From Xiphydria camelus (Eukaryota; Arthropoda; Insecta; Hymenoptera; Xiphydriidae), in NCBI GenBank assembly GCA_963678675.1, contig OY783193.1:32393082-32457081 (forward strand): 64,000 bases of DNA, given 5' to 3'. The position numbers were made by a program, and so were the translations under genes. Of this stretch, positions 9,798 to 19,612 are shown in pieces. Positions within the stretch are counted from its first letter, which is position 1. Every line of letters starts with the position of its first letter. The notes below the pieces were generated by a model. That model was not told the origin of the DNA. It saw nothing but the letters and a program-made list of their open reading frames with translations, and searched no databases.

Positions 9798-10609
9798 AAG
9801 TGGAGGAAAAAGAGGCCGTCCATCTGCCACAAACGTCGAAGAGGCAATGGAACAGATTTATTCATACCTTGAAGAGAACTCGGAGGAATGTCAGTTCTCT
9901 GTGGATGATTTAATTAATGAAATTAAAGGAGATTACCGCCCGAACATAAGAACCGTAAAAGCGAAATTATTGCAAAAGTACGGCGATGACATTATTATTG
10001 CCGTATCAGCAAATAAAGCACCGGTTGTCTGTTTCCGAAACACGGGCTATAAAGTAATAACCGACGCCTGGTACCAGGACAGGAAGTCTGATTCAAAGGA
10101 AAAGCGACTACGGATTGTTCGTGCTGCAGCAACGATTGTCCTGGAGGACATTCGCTCGCAAGTATACGAAACATCTCAATACCCACCTTCTGATCATTTT
10201 TTCCACGAAGCTGAAACTGTTATCCCGGAAACATTGCGTATTTTCTTTCAAAACGTTATTCTAAAAAATATATCAGACCCGTAAGGAAATGGGAAAATAA
10301 GTGTATTGTGCTTTATCACATGCTGTAATCTCTGCAGTAAGACCTCGGTCATTCCTCCCGCCCTTACAAATCGGAGGTGAGGAAGAGGAGGATACCGAAG
10401 AGGCTGCCGAAGAGGAGGATATCGAAGAGGACGATGGCACTCAACCAATCCCAGAAATTGACATTGATCAACCTGGTCCTTCCAGAGCATCCAAACGATC
10501 AAGAATAGTTGAAAAAGACACTTGTGGAGTAGGCTTACTGTGGGGAAACCACAATAAAAAAAAAACGCGCCGTTTACTATACCTCATGGTGGTGTGGAAG
10601 CGAGTATAA
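9798..10609 (+). pseudogene. Right-arm copy of an uncharacterised TE-associated protein
   Basis: The first block (9798-10284) encodes KRGRPSATNVEEAMEQIYSY, then a helical segment, then VCFRNTGYKVITDAWYQDRK and ending ILKNISDP. A second block (10301-10609, shifted by one base) continues SHAVISAVRPRSFLPPLQIG and then an abrupt run of glutamate and aspartate followed by GPSRASKRSRIV. I recall proteins containing the HAV-I-AVRPRSF-PLQ wording among unnamed repeat-encoded proteins of invertebrates, but I cannot assign a family or function. No catalytic motif is visible. The junction between PLQIG and the acidic run looks like an internal deletion. It may be a fragment of a larger transposon gene. 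Confidence 0.6.
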
Positions 10610-11267
10610 TTGATTACTAGTAGATAATTCGTAAATAATAAGTGCAATTTCCTGTGAAAAGGGCGCGTTTTTGCGATTTTAAGAAATATGCCCCACTTTG
10701 ATATAATATAGCTCAGAAACCATTTGTTTAATAAAAAAAATGTTTCAGACGAAACTTACAGAGAACTGAGTCCTCTACAATTTTTGTAATAAGTACTTTT
10801 TGGATGGAAGCAACCAAAAAGGAGATAATACCAAAAAATTGATTTTCCCACAACAGTACGATATCGCAAACTTAGTATATTATTCAGGACGTAAAACTGA
10901 ACAAATATGCCAAATTTCAAAACTCCCCGATTTAATGTAAGGTAGACCTCATTTTAGCTCCCTATTGACTGGACTAAATGGCATTAGAGCCTCTCTGTTC
11001 CACTCAATTCTCCGGACAAATTTGAGACAGAGAGGTTCTTATGCCGTCACTATGTGTTCTCACTCGCACTCATATGTTCGTTGAATACCCCATCCTTGTA
11101 CAGTCTCTGTATATAATTTTTTATAAGAACCGTTTAACGTTTTAATACTTTTAAGAACGTAATTAACCCATGACTTTCTGGCTTTAAAAATTTACTTCCT
11201 GTAATGAGGCTATTAATTCAAGGCTATTCGAATAATTGTGCTTTCTTAAACAAAAAACTTTTTTCAG

Positions 11268-11372
11268 AAGACATCAAGAAAGTGTACTTAATCCTCTACA
11301 ACCTTTTCCAATTCGTCGGATTCATGTATGTCCTTGAAGTAATAGGAATACGGTATTCTCGTGATGGTCCAG
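11268..11372 (+). CDS. HACD3: HACD3-like gene, exon with first transmembrane segment
   Basis: This 105-bp exon completes a split codon with 8110 and encodes EDIKKVYLILYNLFQFVGF, then MYVLEVIGIRYSRDGP. That is the linker and first membrane helix of HACD3-type dehydratases. The acceptor is TTTTTTCAG|AAGACA, with a good pyrimidine tract; the donor is GGTCCAG|GTTGGT. It leaves phase 1, which matches the two bases needed at the start of the exon at 23789. Length, phases and wording all agree with the two neighbours, so I am confident despite its small size. Confidence 0.9.
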
Positions 11373-11387
11373 GTTGGTATTACATTT

Positions 11388-11540
11388 AGAGACAGTACGA
11401 GAATGAGGTACTTAAAGTACGCGTGAGTGCGAGTGAGGACATACGGTGACGGCATAAGAGCCTTTCTGTTGCACATAATTCTCTGGACAAGTTTGCGACA
11501 GAGAGATTCTTATGCTGTCACTGTGTGTTCACACTCACAA
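11388..11540. mobile_element. Hairpin MITE copy B
   Basis: AGAGACAGTACGAGAATGAG, then GTGAGTGCGAGTGAGGACAT, then an inner hairpin (GCATAAGAGCCTTTCTGTTG against CGACAGAGAGATTCTTATGC), ending GTGTTCACACTCAC. It starts 15 bp after the donor of the 11268-11372 exon. The right outer arm appears truncated. Confidence 0.75.
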
Positions 11541-12310
11541 GTTCCCGAGATATACTACCCTGGTACTGACAGGGTATAGTGTGATCAGGGTATAGGTATA
11601 GTGATAGATTATAGGACTGTAGATTGTACGCTATTGATCTAAAGACGTTGTACGATTGGCTTCGACGGCGTGCAGTGCCCGGTAAACGTCTCGAAAAAAG
11701 ATTCCTAATAGGGATGTCTGAGTCAAGCGATCCGACACTAGGAACCTTCTCTCGAAACGGTTGATGGACGCTGCTTGCACGTCGTCAGAATCAATCATCA
11801 AAGTGCAGGCAGTGTCCAGCAGTGTTTGGCTCCAGATTCTCGAACTCACGCGAGAAATTTTCGTGTTATAATCTCCAATTTTAACCGATAGAGTAGTGGA
11901 CCGGACGGAATGGCCGCAACGAGATTGGCGAGATTCAAAGATTTGTATACGAAAGTTGGTTACATAAGCTTGAGAATCGAGGCCCTATGCTCTGATTCTC
12001 GAATCCGTGCGAAAATCGCATACGAATTTTTAATTTTAATGAAGGAAATGGCTCAGACGAAATGGCTATGCTGAGATTGATGAAACTCGAAAATTTGTGT
12101 ACGAAAGTTTTTTCGCATAAGCTCGAGAATTGAGGCCCTGATCGCCTATAGTCTCCAAAGCGGTACATAGCATACTATCCTATGATCCGCATCCTGAGAA
12201 TCACACTGTACACTGTTCATCTGAATTCTATTTATCATTTAAAGTTACTCTTCATCTACAGGGACAAAGTTTAAATCACGAGCGCTCATCCTTTTCAAAC
12301 AAAGGGTAAG
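11541..12310. repeat. Intron B sequence with a direct duplication; no gene
   Basis: An imperfect direct repeat of about 90 bp lies at about 11904-11990 and 12056-12142 (shared words: GAAATGGC/GGAATGGC, GAGATTG, TGTATACGAAAG/TGTGTACGAAAG, AGAATTGAGGCCCT/AGAATCGAGGCCCT). The rest shows no recognisable gene or element. Confidence 0.5.
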
Positions 12311-13079
12311 TATACGCTTGGCAAGTTCCCACAAAGAGCGATGCACGTGCTACCTCGCGGTCATTGTGCGCAACTGTAGGGGGGAGGTCTCAGCTGAAAC
12401 CCATACGCTAGGCAAGTACCTCAAATCACCGATACGACGCGCGCGCGACCTCGTGGACATTCCACGCAACTCTAGGGGGATAAGTGAAATGTCATTTTTA
12501 AACATACTGACCAATGAACAATTAATTCTCATGCCCTCATTAGCTACGGTGGCGTTTACCCTCGTTAATGAAAGCATTAGGATTGATTAATCATTAGTTA
12601 GTACGTTTAAAAGTACCATTTAAAAAAGTCACCAGAGCGACAGATTCCGAGTCTCTAGGTGTACGGTCACCGGTCTGTTGACAGTTGAACCAGCTTAGTT
12701 TTAAGAGTTTTAAATGAATACAAATTAATTATGAGTCTCATAATAACTAACGGGTTTAACTACTGACTGTCTTACAGGTTTCATTAGACATGAATTGTAG
12801 TGACAGTCACCCTAGAGCTACGAACTCCGACCACCTTGTGGCGCCACTAGAGTTACTTGCCTAGCCCATAGATTACAGTACATCTTACTCGTGTAATTAA
12901 ATTTATTTTCTGACACAGCTGAAGTTTTAATCATGTAAAATGAACATGGTAATTAAAGGTGGTTTTCAAGAGATTGAACCTAACCTAACCTAACCTAAAC
13001 ATAATCTAAACCCCCCCCCCCACGTTTCGCTACCATCGACCACTTGATGGCAGCACCAGAGCTACTTGCCAAGCGTATA
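12311..13079. mobile_element. Composite foldback with a nested TACACCCGG-family MITE remnant
   Basis: An outer inverted pair, TATACGCTTGGCAAGT (12311) and ACTTGCCAAGCGTATA (ending 13079), encloses a second related pair (CCATACGCTAGGCAAGTA near 12401 and TTACTTGCCTAGCCCATAG near 12854). Inside, about 12484-12664 is a left-truncated copy of the MITE that is complete at 15479-15694 and 56043-56259. A telomere-like CCTAA run and a C13 tract lie at 12979-13021. Confidence 0.65.
12979..13008. repeat. Interstitial telomere-like (CCTAA)n run
   Basis: About four consecutive CCTAA units (the complement of the insect telomere repeat TTAGG) are followed by a degenerate AACATAATCTAAA and then a run of C. 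It is short and lies inside a transposon-rich intron, so it may be chance, a repair scar or part of a repeat. Confidence 0.6.
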
Positions 13080-14183
13080 GCCGGATAAGCATGTGAAATC
13101 AGGCCCCGCTTGAATTTTTTTCCAATTCAGGTATATTTTGTGTTTATACATAAATAAGCTCTCAGTACATTTTTAGATCAAAATATTGATTTAATCAAAA
13201 GTTATCGTCAAAAAACCAAAAAACGAAAATATTGTTTATCTCGAAAACTACTCGACCGATTTTGCACAGCAAAATGTGTTATGCACCATCATGTAGCTAT
13301 ATAAATAAAGTAAAACAAGTTTGAATTTTTAAATAATTTTTATTTTGCATACTAAAAATAATACCCCCGCCGTTTTTTTTATATAGATTCAAGCATGATT
13401 AAACTATGACATAATTTTTACAAGATGATCGGTATATGACAACAAGTCGAAATAAATTAATGAAAATGAAAGAACTTTGCTTCCGCCGTTTTCCTAACAT
13501 AATAGATAGCGGAAAACGGCGGGAGCAAAGTTGTACACCTATTAATTCGAATTTTTATTTTACAAAAATAATAGTATTTATTTACAATTACTTATTACTA
13601 ACGAGAATACAATTCACTACATGTAATATATGTACATATAAATCGAAATTAAATCAAATTAAAGGTACTGACATAGAAGCTTCGTTTCAATCTTCGTCAC
13701 TTTCGTGATTAATTGTGGGTTGAATATTTTCTCTGTGGAATAGTTTGCTTAATGTTTCAGCAGGTTTAATAAGCTTTGTTTGATATCGCGCAAATGACAG
13801 CGATTCTACACTTATAGAAAAAATAGGTAATTTTTCTTATCCTGAAGATCAAGTGAAGTTACTGATTGGTTTTTCATATGAAAATATAAATGAAATACGA
13901 AATATGCTTTCTTCTCTGCGTGGTAATGATAATCGATCAGTCGTTCAAGCGGTTCTTGTTTTCCTTATCAAATTAAGAAGTGGGAATTCAAATAGTATGA
14001 TTTCTTCCTTTTTACAGTTACAACGTGAACAACTTGTCTCCGATTATTTTGACGAAGTTTTGAAATCTTTTGAAAAAGATGTTCTCCCTTTTAATTTTGG
14101 TTTGAATAGTGTTAAGAGAGATAATCTCATACAAAATGAGACTTCGAAAATTGCTAAAGAACTCTTGAATTCAGACAGAGAAC

Positions 14184-14782
14184 ACAGGTTTACAAAAAAA
14201 AAGTCCGGACTATTTGACCGGACCATGGTATTCCGAGGTATTTTTGCGTCCTAAATCCGATCCCGAGGTCATCTGAGCCCCATCACGTCAGGAAAACGAG
14301 ATTTCAAGGTCATTTAGAGGTTAAAATGACCATTTTTTGGAACTGGACCCGGGATAATTTTTCAAACGACCTGTTGAGTTGGAGGGTAGCTGTTTAGATC
14401 TTGAATACCTTCCAAACATTGGAATGGAGTCCTAAATCTCAACCGGGACTATCACAGAACCACCCCAGTGGATAAAATGTCGCCATGATCGTTGTATCTC
14501 GCGGATTACGATCTCCCTGTCAAGGCATCCAATTCCGGCGATCCGTTCACTGTGACATATTGACAGTGGACCCAGCACTGACCCTAATGGCTTTAGAACC
14601 TTGGAGTCATGCTCTGGATGCTGCTCAGGGCAGTCCCATTTCCTTATTTATTTATTTCGAAATCTCGTTTTTCTGACGTGATGTGGCTCAGATGACCTCG
14701 GGATCGGATTCAGGATGCAAAAATACCTCGGAATACCATGGTCCGGTCAAATAGTCCGGACTTTTTTTTTTTTGTAAACCTG
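14184..14782. mobile_element. Foldback element (arms around AAAGTCCGGACTATTTGACC)
   Basis: ACAGGTTTAC, an A tract and GTCCGGACTATTTGACCGG on the left are mirrored on the right, with similarity of more than 100 bp per arm (CCATGGTATTCCGAGGTATT and its complement). It splits the transposase between its helical N-terminal part and the LICDGTYIRH segment. It has no coding potential. Confidence 0.85.
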
Positions 14783-15391
14783 TGGAATTAATTCTTATTT
14801 GTGATGGTACGTACATTAGACATCAAAAAAGTTATAATAATGAGTATCAGCGCAAATCATACTTTGGCCAAAGAAAAAGTACCTTTATGCAAGCCATTTA
14901 CAATTTGCATGACAAATGGTTATATTGTCGATATGTTAGGTCCTTATTTGGCAAATGTCAATGATGCAAAGATTCTGCATGATATTTTAAATTCTTCGCC
15001 GGAATTAAGAAACTTGCTTCGTAGAGGAGATAAATTGGTCCTTGATAGAGGCTTTCGGGATATTATAGAATATTTAGAAGAGCAAGGTTTTGAAGTACAT
15101 ATACCTGCATTAAAAGTAAACGTGCTCAATTGTCGTGTGAAAAATCAAATCACTCTCGATATGTCACTAAAGTTCGGTGGGCAGTAGAATCTATACATGG
15201 GACTATATAGCAAAAGTTCAAACTTTTAAATAAAAAACTTGATAATAAAATACTTCAAAAAACCAGTTTAATTTGCAAGACGGCTTGGTTCTTACATAAT
15301 CAATTTGGTAAACGTCTAAATAGCGATGTTGAGTTATCTGAAGAAATCGTGGAGTATAATAAATCGAGACGTAATTTAAACGATACTCTTA

Positions 15392-15758
15392 GGCCGGGTG
15401 TCCACCGGATCGGGCAGACCGCAATCGGGCCGATCGCTGGGCACTTGGGTATATCTATATATACCCAAGCTGTATATATACACCCGGGGACAAGGAATCT
15501 GTCGCTGGTGACTTTTTTTTAATGTTATATTTAAACGTACTAACCAATGAACAATTAATTCTCATGCCCTCATTAGCTACGGTGGCGTCTACTCTCGTTA
15601 ATGAAAGAACGAGGATGATTAATCACTGGTTAGTACGTTTAAAAATAACATTTAAAAAAAGTCACCAGCGACAGATTCCGTGTCCCCGGGTGTATATATA
15701 CCCAAGTGCCCAGCGATCGGCCCGATTGTGGTCGGCCCGATCCGGTGGACACCCGGCC
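15392..15758. mobile_element. Foldback (TIR GGCCGGGTGTCCACCGGATC) with TTA target duplication
   Basis: The ends GGCCGGGTGTCCACCGGATC and GATCCGGTGGACACCCGGCC are inverted and flanked by TTA (15389-15391 and 15759-15761). A three-base TTA or TAA target is typical of PIF/Harbinger MITEs. Precise removal restores the host transposase frame. A second MITE occupies its centre. Confidence 0.9.
15479..15694. mobile_element. TACACCCGG-family MITE, complete copy
   Basis: The ends TACACCCGGGGAC and GTCCCCGGGTGTA are inverted. The next blocks (CTGTCGCTGGTGACTTTTTT and its complement) are also inverted, as is an inner hairpin containing CCAATGAACAATTAATTCTC. Close relatives lie at 56043-56259 and, truncated, at about 12484-12664. 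All three retain the same centre. Confidence 0.85.
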
Positions 15759-16357
15759 TTAGTATTCAAGTCGAGAAAGATGGTTGGAAGTGCAGAAAAG
15801 TACCGTTTCAACAAATAACTTCATCTAATTTGTTAGATTTTCCCGAAATTACTGAAAAAGACTTGAAAATATTGTTTACGGGTACTTATCAATATTCTCA
15901 AGCCATTTCCTATTTAGTAGAGATGATAGACGATGACAATACGATTAATATTCATTATTTAAGACAATTTAAGCATTTTAAAATTACAAGTTCAATCACG
16001 ACATATAAACCGTAAAGAATATCGCTGTTTTATTGAATATAAACCTGATTCTATCGTTTATTCCGGAATCTTACGATACACACGCGAGTGTGCAAACGGC
16101 AAGAGAACGGTCGGTTGTTGTTCTCATATAGCTGCAATTATTTATTACTTGTCATTTGCGCTATATCAAACAAAGCTTATAAAACCTGCAGAAACATTAA
16201 GCAAACTATTCCACAGAGAAAATATTCAACCCACAATTAATCACGAAAGTGATGAAGATTGAAACGAAGCTTCTATGTCAGTACCTTTAATTTGATTTAA
16301 TTTCTATTTATATTTACATATATATTACATGTAGTGAATTGTATTCTCGTTAGTAAT

Positions 16358-16362
<5 letters not shown>

Positions 16363-16394
<32 letters not shown>

Positions 16395-16648
16395 TTTTTT
16401 TTATTTACCACCATCTACATCTTTTATATTAAAGGTCCCGTCAAGCTTAAAATTTGCTTTTCGACAGGTGCCGTTTCGCTTACACCACATATGGTGGAGG
16501 TTCTTATTCTTAAATTCTTATCAACTAAAATATTTCCACCTTATACCCCTAATACGTATTAACTTACTCCTAGTAAATGTAAGTTTACTTCTATATTATT
16601 TGTACACTCTTTCAAGTAGTTTTTTATCTCGCATTTCTTTAATTTTCT

Positions 16649-16687
<39 letters not shown>

Positions 16688-17971
16688 CAGTAGCAGTAGC
16701 AGTAGCAGTAGTAGTAGTAGTGGTACTTGGTTGCTTACAAGTTACTTATCTTCATTCTCAAGCATGCTGTTCCTACGATATAATTCTGTCATCTCAATCA
16801 CTTGCACTACATCCTCTCCTTCCCGCTACTCCTTCGCACTCATTTCTCCTAGTCCCTGTCCCTGCTATCTAAACCTTCCATGAACCGGAATAACTAGCGC
16901 CCTCCACCGCCCTTTCTACCCTGCTCTTTCTGCCTTATTCTTTTCTTTTTGTGCTCGTGCTCCAGCCGGAAAGCCTGCCCGCCGCTTTCCTCTTCTTCCA
17001 GACTCGATCCTGAAATCCAAACTCCCTCGTTGCGATGTCTTTTGTACCCCGCCTTGACCTTTTTTTCTTTCAGTTTCGCTCTTTTCCCTATTACCGTTAA
17101 CTTCTTTTGAACCTCTCTCTCTTCTTGCATAAAGTCGTTGTCGGTGAAAATCCTCCGCTCTCTCCGCTTGTTCTTCCTTTTCATGACCTCCACCTTTTCT
17201 TCCCAATTTTCCTTGATGCTTGTGGAGAACTCCTCTTCCAACTTCATGCATTTCCTTTCCTCTTGAACTTCTAGGCCTTTTCCTTCTTCGGTGCTCTTCC
17301 TTTCCAACGTCTCCACCTTCATTTCCCCTTTCTCCTCTCCTGCTTCCAGCTCTTCTTTCGGATTTACCAAAATCTCCTTCATCTTCTTCTTTAATTCTCT
17401 TTTCATGTCCTGAAACTGCACCTTAATCCGCTCCGAGATTTCCTTCCAAACTGCCGTCACCTGCTACGTAATTTCCTCTGCTACCAGATTCTTGTCAACC
17501 TGGCTGTCTTCTGCCTCGTTTTTCATTTTTCCAGCCTCTCTCCAGTAGTTGTCCAAATTCTTCTCCCCGCGGCCTTTCTTCCCTAGCCTCTTAGCATTGG
17601 ATGGTTTACTTCTCTTTACCTTGTTCATTACTGTCTTCTCCTGCTAGCTTCCCTTCCTTCTCCACCGCCGGTCTACCGCTTCCCTACCTTATCGACTCTG
17701 ACCTTTCCGCGTTGCCTTCCTCTCTCGCCTTTCTTCCTCCTCCATGCTTCACCTAACCTCACTTCTAACTTTTCCTTGCTTTTCCTAATTTCCTACCTTT
17801 ACCCTCCTTCTCCCAACAAACCCCTATATGGTCTATCTTTTAACTCTTGCTCTGCGCTTTCTGTCTATACCTTTACTACTCTTACCCTCTCTTATAATCG
17901 CTTTTCCTACAAGTTTTGTCACACCACTTCTAGCACACGTCCACACCATTCAACCTCCTGCAACCAAGTCC
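16363..17971 (-). mobile_element. ORF1-only retroposon with trinucleotide tail
   Basis: The block is flanked by a 15-base direct repeat (CGTTAGTAATAAGTA at 16348-16362 and 17972-17986), the mark of target-primed insertion. On the - strand it ends in a (CTA)n tail at 16363-16393 and holds a second internal (CTA)n run at about 16645-16720. It carries one lysine/glutamate-rich open frame and no reverse transcriptase. It therefore looks like a non-autonomous relative of a LINE that ends in a short tandem tail. Confidence 0.82.
16894..17460 (-). CDS. Highly charged coiled-coil protein, LINE ORF1-like
   Basis: This 188-residue frame is almost wholly K/E/R-rich heptad-like sequence (for example MKRELKKKMKEILVNPKEEL and KKLTVIGKRAKLKEKKVKAG), as in the coiled-coil part of LINE ORF1 proteins. 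There is no zinc knuckle or RNA-recognition motif. It has its own ATG but also reads open upstream to a stop at 17463. It occupies the middle of the retroposon at 16363-17971. If expressed it might bind element RNA; this is inference from type only. Confidence 0.5.
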   Translation of the reverse strand: MTAVWKEISERIKVQFQDMKRELKKKMKEILVNPKEELEAGEEKGEMKVETLERKSTEEGKGLEVQEERKCMKLEEEFSTSIKENWEEKVEVMKRKNKRRERRIFTDNDFMQEEREVQKKLTVIGKRAKLKEKKVKAGYKRHRNEGVWISGSSLEEEESGGQAFRLEHEHKKKRIRQKEQGRKGGGGR

Positions 17972-18030
17972 CGTTAGTAATAAGTAATTGTAAATAAATA
18001 CTATTATTTTTATAAAATAAAAATTCGAAT

Positions 18031-18558
18031 AATGAGGTTGGCTGGTGGTCGAGGAAGTAAACTTAGGCGCCACCGAGCTAAACACCCTTATTTACCGCCT
18101 GATTTGAAATATATCAATACCTATGGCAGGAGTCAATGCTTACTTTATAAAGTATAGTAGGCATTGCAGGAGTCAAAAACGAAAATACAACCTTAATTTA
18201 TGAATCTGTATGTAGTGAAGTGAATTTAAATAAAAAATTAATATAAAACGGTGGCTGTGGAGCCTCCGCAGCCGCTTCCCACCAATGATAGCGGCCGACC
18301 CACGACGAGCGACGGTGTCGCCACCACCAGACGACGGAAACAGGTCCTTCTCTCGCGCGAAGAGGACCTGCCGCCTCAGTTGGAGATCCGCTGAATTCCT
18401 TTAACCATTTTACTCTCATAATTTTTTACCAGTTACATCAGGTATAGTCAAATCTGCAACAGTGCAGCATTAATAATATATTATAACCGTTTTAATTTGC
18501 CCGCGGGTGTTTGGCTCGGTGGCGCCACCTGCTTCAGTTTTGCCCAGCCAACCTCATT
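18031..18558. mobile_element. MITE with AATGAGGTTGGCTGG termini
   Basis: The ends AATGAGGTTGGCTGG and CCAGCCAACCTCATT are inverted. GGCGCCACCGAGC and its complement (GCTCGGTGGCGCC) extend the arms to about 55 bp. It interrupts the right arm of the PIF element, where the left arm has an uninterrupted equivalent near 13533-13560. Confidence 0.82.
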
Positions 18559-19074
18559 GGCGTACAACTTTGCTCCCTCCGTTTTCCGCTATCTATTACG
18601 TTAGGAAAACGGCGGGGGTATTATTTTTAGTATGTAAAATAAAAATTATTAAAATATTCAAACTTGTTTTACTTTATTTATGGGCGAAACAATCCAATAC
18701 TTTTTTTTATAATATAACTACATGATGGTGCATAAATATTTTGCTGTGCCAAATCGGTCGAGTAGTTTTTGAGATAAACAATATTTTCGTTTTTTTGGTT
18801 TTTTGACGATAACTTTTGATTATATAAATCAATATTTTGATCTAAAAATTTACTGAGAGCTTTTTTCTGTATAAACACAAAATATACCTGAATTGGAAAA
18901 AAATTCAAGCGTGGCCTGATTTCATATGCTTATCCGGCTATACCCTTTGTTGCACGCCTACAGTAATTTTGTTTCTGCAATGAATCTCATGGTAATTTTA
19001 TTATACGGGGCCTTTGCGTTTGATATTGACGCAAAGTCTATCGCATACTTCGATTGGATAAGTTCGAGAAGGAC

Positions 19075-19345
19075 GGAGAATGTGCGACAAAGAGACTCTT
19101 ATACGTTCACCAAGATTAAACGATGTTCTTACTCGCACTTGCACGATTCTTATATTATGTGATTTCGAGGATGGTGTTCATAGGCATATGCGAGCGCGAG
19201 TGAGAACATGTAGTGAATGTATAAGAATCTCTTTGTTGCACATTTCCTTAGACTTGTCCAATTCGAGTGTGCGACAGAGAAACTCTTATGCGTTCACCCG
19301 GGTGTTCTCACTCGCATATTGCCTATGATCACCATTCTCGAAATC
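19075..19345. mobile_element. Hairpin MITE copies C and D, adjacent
   Basis: Two hairpin units lie back to back. Unit C (about 19075-19150) has GTGCGACAAAGAGACTCTTA and a GCACTTGCACG arm. Unit D (about 19155-19345) has GCGAGCGCGAGTGAGAACAT, AAGAATCTCTTTGTTGCACA and the mirror CGACAGAGAAACTCTTATGC. They share words with copies A, B, E and F. Confidence 0.72.
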
Positions 19346-19349
19346 ACGC

Positions 19350-19594
19350 GGTATATATTGCTGCTGTGCGGGTAAAAGGGGTCAAGCCAAATTTTAGTCA
19401 AAATGCGTTCGTCATTTTAGTATATAATTTTGAAGTTATTGTCGTAAATCGAAGTAAAACTGGTGGCAACCAGTATACTTCAAATGACTTAGCTCTCTCC
19501 ACACAACGATAATAACTTCAAAATTATGTACTAAAACGACTTGAACGCATTTTCACTGACTTGACCCCTTTTACCCGCGCAGCAACGATATATC
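19350..19594. mobile_element. Foldback (ATATATTGCTGCTGTGCGGG...)
   Basis: GTGCGGGTAAAAGGGGTCAAG on the left is mirrored by CTTGACCCCTTTTACCCGCG on the right. AATTTTGAAGTTATTGTCGT and its complement lie nearer the centre. The block sits next to the hairpin MITE copies and may have inserted into one of them. Confidence 0.78.
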
Positions 19595-19612
19595 AAATGC
19601 AAAGACTCCATA

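Larger units (their letters stand above)
8406..10977. mobile_element. 2.6-kb near-perfect palindromic element of unknown family
   Basis: The ends are TTAGTCCAGTCAAT (8406-8419) and ATTGACTGGACTAA (10964-10977). Nearly the whole interior is an inverted repeat: the left arm is 8406-9779 and the right arm 9798-10977, with an 18-base loop at 9780-9797. The left arm is about 190 bp longer because a block of about 174 bp is duplicated in tandem next to the fold (about 9447-9620 and 9621-9784). Both arms code for the same uncharacterised protein pieces, reading outward. The flanks share ATGG, a possible short target duplication, but I cannot fix it. Arm identity is high, implying recent formation or gene-conversion-like homogenisation. 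Confidence 0.9.
8340..11115. mobile_element. Hairpin MITE copy A (AGAGACAGT / AGTGCGAGTGAGAACA family), split
   Basis: The left part (8340-8405: AGAGACAGTCGTAGCGTGGG, then GAGTGCGAGTGAGAACACAT) and right part (10978-11115, with TGTTCTCACTCGCACTCAT and ACAGTCTCT) together form one hairpin element. The 2.6-kb palindromic element at 8406-10977 interrupts it. The inner hairpin CTCTCTGTT...GACAGAGAGG remains intact in the right part. This is one of six related copies around the host gene. Confidence 0.8.
13799..16262 (+). pseudogene. DDE transposase with C-terminal SWIM-like zinc finger, interrupted
   Basis: The coding blocks are 13799-14183, 14783-15391 and 15762-16262. The first reads FSDSTLIEKIGNFSYPEDQ onward. 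The second has LICDGTYIRHQKSYNNEYQR and GDKLVLDRGFRDIIEYLEEQG (DDE_Tnp_4-like catalytic aspartates), then WAVESIHG-like wording after a frameshift. The third continues VEKDGWKCRKVPFQQI and, after another shift, TRECANGKRTVGCCSHIAAI, a C-x-C-x-CC-x-H zinc-binding pattern seen in this transposase group, ending HESDED. Removing the TTA-flanked insert restores the frame (NDTL-SIQVEK). The N-terminus is lost at the palindrome junction. The product is non-functional. Confidence 0.8.
13080..18938 (+). mobile_element. PIF/ISL2EU-type DNA transposon with an inverted 3'-end duplication and nested insertions
   Basis: The ends are GCCGGATAAGCATGTGAAAT (13080) and its complement ending at 18938, flanked by TA (TATA). 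Inverted similarity continues for hundreds of bases. The left arm (to about 13800) contains the complement of the transposase 3' end, including the coding words found at 16145-16262, so the element is missing its own 5' end and carries a mirror of its 3' end instead. Insertions are a foldback (14184-14782), a TTA-flanked foldback (15392-15758) with a MITE inside, an ORF1-only retroposon (16363-17971) and a MITE (18031-18558). It occupies nearly half of intron B. Confidence 0.85.

Noticed and set aside
16468..16872. Valine-rich 134-residue frame
   Set aside because: Produced by the (GTA)n microsatellite and the antisense strand of the retroposon.
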